Of a stretch of 64,000 nucleotides of DNA, positions 63,226 through 64,000 are shown piece after piece. The stretch is from Hyphomicrobiales bacterium (lineage in GTDB: Bacteria > Pseudomonadota > Alphaproteobacteria > Rhizobiales > Rhizobiaceae): assembly GCA_003963455.1 (NCBI GenBank), contig RXJA01000059.1:1-64000 (forward strand), read 5' to 3'. The position numbers and the translations under genes are program-made. The stretch's first letter is position 1; every line of letters begins with the position of its first letter. The notes beneath the pieces are model-generated. The model was given only the letters and a program-made list of their open reading frames with translations. It searched no databases and was not told where the DNA came from.

Positions 63226-63897
63226 GTGTTACAGGAAGAGCGGCTGAACACCGAGACTCCAGGCGACGACAAACCAGCAGTGAGCGTTACCCCTATGCCC
63301 TTGGATGTGATCAGGAGCGATCAGGCCATTCCCACGCGTTGGAAGAACAATCTGGGCGAATCCAGATTGATCCTGCGCAGCCCGCCGGACGGCGAGCCCG
63401 GTGACTTCGATTGGCAGGTGGGTACGGCAACCATGTCGGGCACCCTCCCCTTCTCGGACTATCCTGGGATTGACCGGTCACTCTGTGTGATCGGTGGTCA
63501 GGGCCTTCGAATACGGTCGCAATTGCGCGATCTGGTCTTGACCAAAGAAAGCGCGCCTTTCCATTTCCAAGGCGAGGAAAAGATTGTCGGGACGACGCTC
63601 GGCCAGGACGTGATGCAAGACTTCAACATCCTGTCCAGGCGCGATGGCTTCACGCACCAAACCAGACGGGTGAGCGTCCCTCCCGAGGGGGTTGCCCATC
63701 CGGTGGGCGACATTTCTATCATCTATGTCCAGACCGGCCGGGCCACGGTTACGCTCGGCAGCCAAAGCGTTGAGATGGACACCGGTGATACGGCGATCGC
63801 CCGCGATTCTAACCTTGGCCACTGCCAAATCGCGAGCCAGCAGGACAGTGTCTGCATTATTGGGGATATTACCTATAGCGCAGGGACTCGACGTTAG
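63226..63897 (+). CDS. HutD/Ves family protein
   Basis: A 223-residue bicupin of the HutD/Ves family (IPTRWKNNLGESRLI, then FDWQVGTATMSGTLPFSDYP, GIDRSLCVIGG). HutD proteins accompany histidine and other amino acid catabolic genes and may limit intermediate levels; the biochemical role is not settled. I give the GTG at 63226, 2 bases after the ureohydrolase stop; ATG 63295 gives a start closer to the family norm. It is the last gene of the operon. Confidence 0.8.
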   Translation: MLQEERLNTETPGDDKPAVSVTPMPLDVIRSDQAIPTRWKNNLGESRLILRSPPDGEPGDFDWQVGTATMSGTLPFSDYPGIDRSLCVIGGQGLRIRSQLRDLVLTKESAPFHFQGEEKIVGTTLGQDVMQDFNILSRRDGFTHQTRRVSVPPEGVAHPVGDISIIYVQTGRATVTLGSQSVEMDTGDTAIARDSNLGHCQIASQQDSVCIIGDITYSAGTRR

Positions 63898-63977
63898 CCG
63901 CCCAAGCGAGCGAAGCAGGTTGTTGACTTTGCGGGTAGCGCCTGAGGCCCAGGTCTATGAAACCGACAAATAGCAAA

Positions 63978-64000
63978 ACGCCGCGGATAAGCTGCGGCGT
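63978..64000 (+). terminator. Probable terminator at window end
   Basis: ACGCCGC..GCGGCGT stem about 80 bases after the HutD-like gene, cut by the window edge so a T tract cannot be checked. Confidence 0.55.

Noticed and set aside
1..64000. tRNA or rRNA genes, CRISPR arrays, prophage or conjugation genes
   Set aside because: None was recognised on either strand.

Overview
The window looks like a stretch of accessory DNA from a Mesorhizobium-like alphaproteobacterium (Rhizobiales). The evidence is high G+C coding sequence, a BioZ-type biotin operon next to nadABC as known from Mesorhizobium symbiosis islands, a NadQ-type regulator, and an intergenic repeat that I recall from Mesorhizobium genomes. 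No rRNA, tRNA, CRISPR array or phage module was seen. Almost the whole window is catabolic or vitamin modules with their own regulators, plus one IS110-family insertion sequence, some gene debris and a long-distance direct repeat.

Layout. 1-3.3 kb: the end of a sugar ABC transporter with an enolase-superfamily sugar-acid dehydratase and an RraA-like aldolase. 3.3-4.3 kb: a DJ-1/PfpI gene without a normal stop, then the first copy of a 59-bp perfect repeat. 4.3-17.2 kb: a minus-strand catabolic cluster (CoA-transferase, SDR, ribose-type ABC transporter, aldehyde dehydrogenase, HAD phosphatase, DapA-like lyase, enoyl-CoA hydratase, GMC oxidoreductase) with a divergent LacI regulator and two matching LacI-type operators. 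17.3-18.7 kb: an IS110-family element, followed by the second 59-bp repeat. 19.2-29.2 kb: nadQ, nadABC, panD and bioBFDAZ. 29.3-32.0 kb: a semialdehyde dehydrogenase, a TPP riboswitch with no thiamine gene behind it, and a broken flavoprotein gene. 32.0-37.7 kb: a complete beta-hydroxyaspartate cycle (bhcABCD) for glyoxylate assimilation, followed by an LrgA/LrgB membrane pair. 37.9-42.4 kb: Ohr, an unusual PNPOx-FNR-ferredoxin fusion with a GST, and a LysR regulator.

42.5-50.5 kb is the most interesting part. It holds a cobalt-type nitrile hydratase with its accessory protein, a DUF1097 membrane protein, an AmiC-like amide sensor, an AmiR-like ANTAR antiterminator, an acetamidase/formamidase and the cobalt transporter CbtBA. 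Three leaders here (before the accessory gene, before nthBA and before cbtBA) end in an intrinsic terminator. Each terminator is overlapped by a small hairpin of the form GGC-(A..G..)-GCC, which is the hexaloop architecture bound by ANTAR proteins. A fourth leader of similar design lies at 59.5 kb, before an amino-acid-type ABC transporter. This suggests one amide-sensing AmiC/AmiR pair that controls nitrile conversion, amide hydrolysis and cobalt supply by antitermination, and possibly a distant transporter/ureohydrolase operon too.

51.6-63.9 kb: two M24-family hydrolases that lack the usual metal ligands, a LIV-type ABC transporter, an Lrp/AsnC regulator, and an operon of amino-acid ABC transporter, ureohydrolase and HutD protein. 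Overall the region gathers uptake and release of nitrogen or C2 units from nitriles, amides, glycolate/glyoxylate and amidino or N-acyl compounds, plus vitamin prototrophy. These are typical rhizosphere or symbiosis-island functions.
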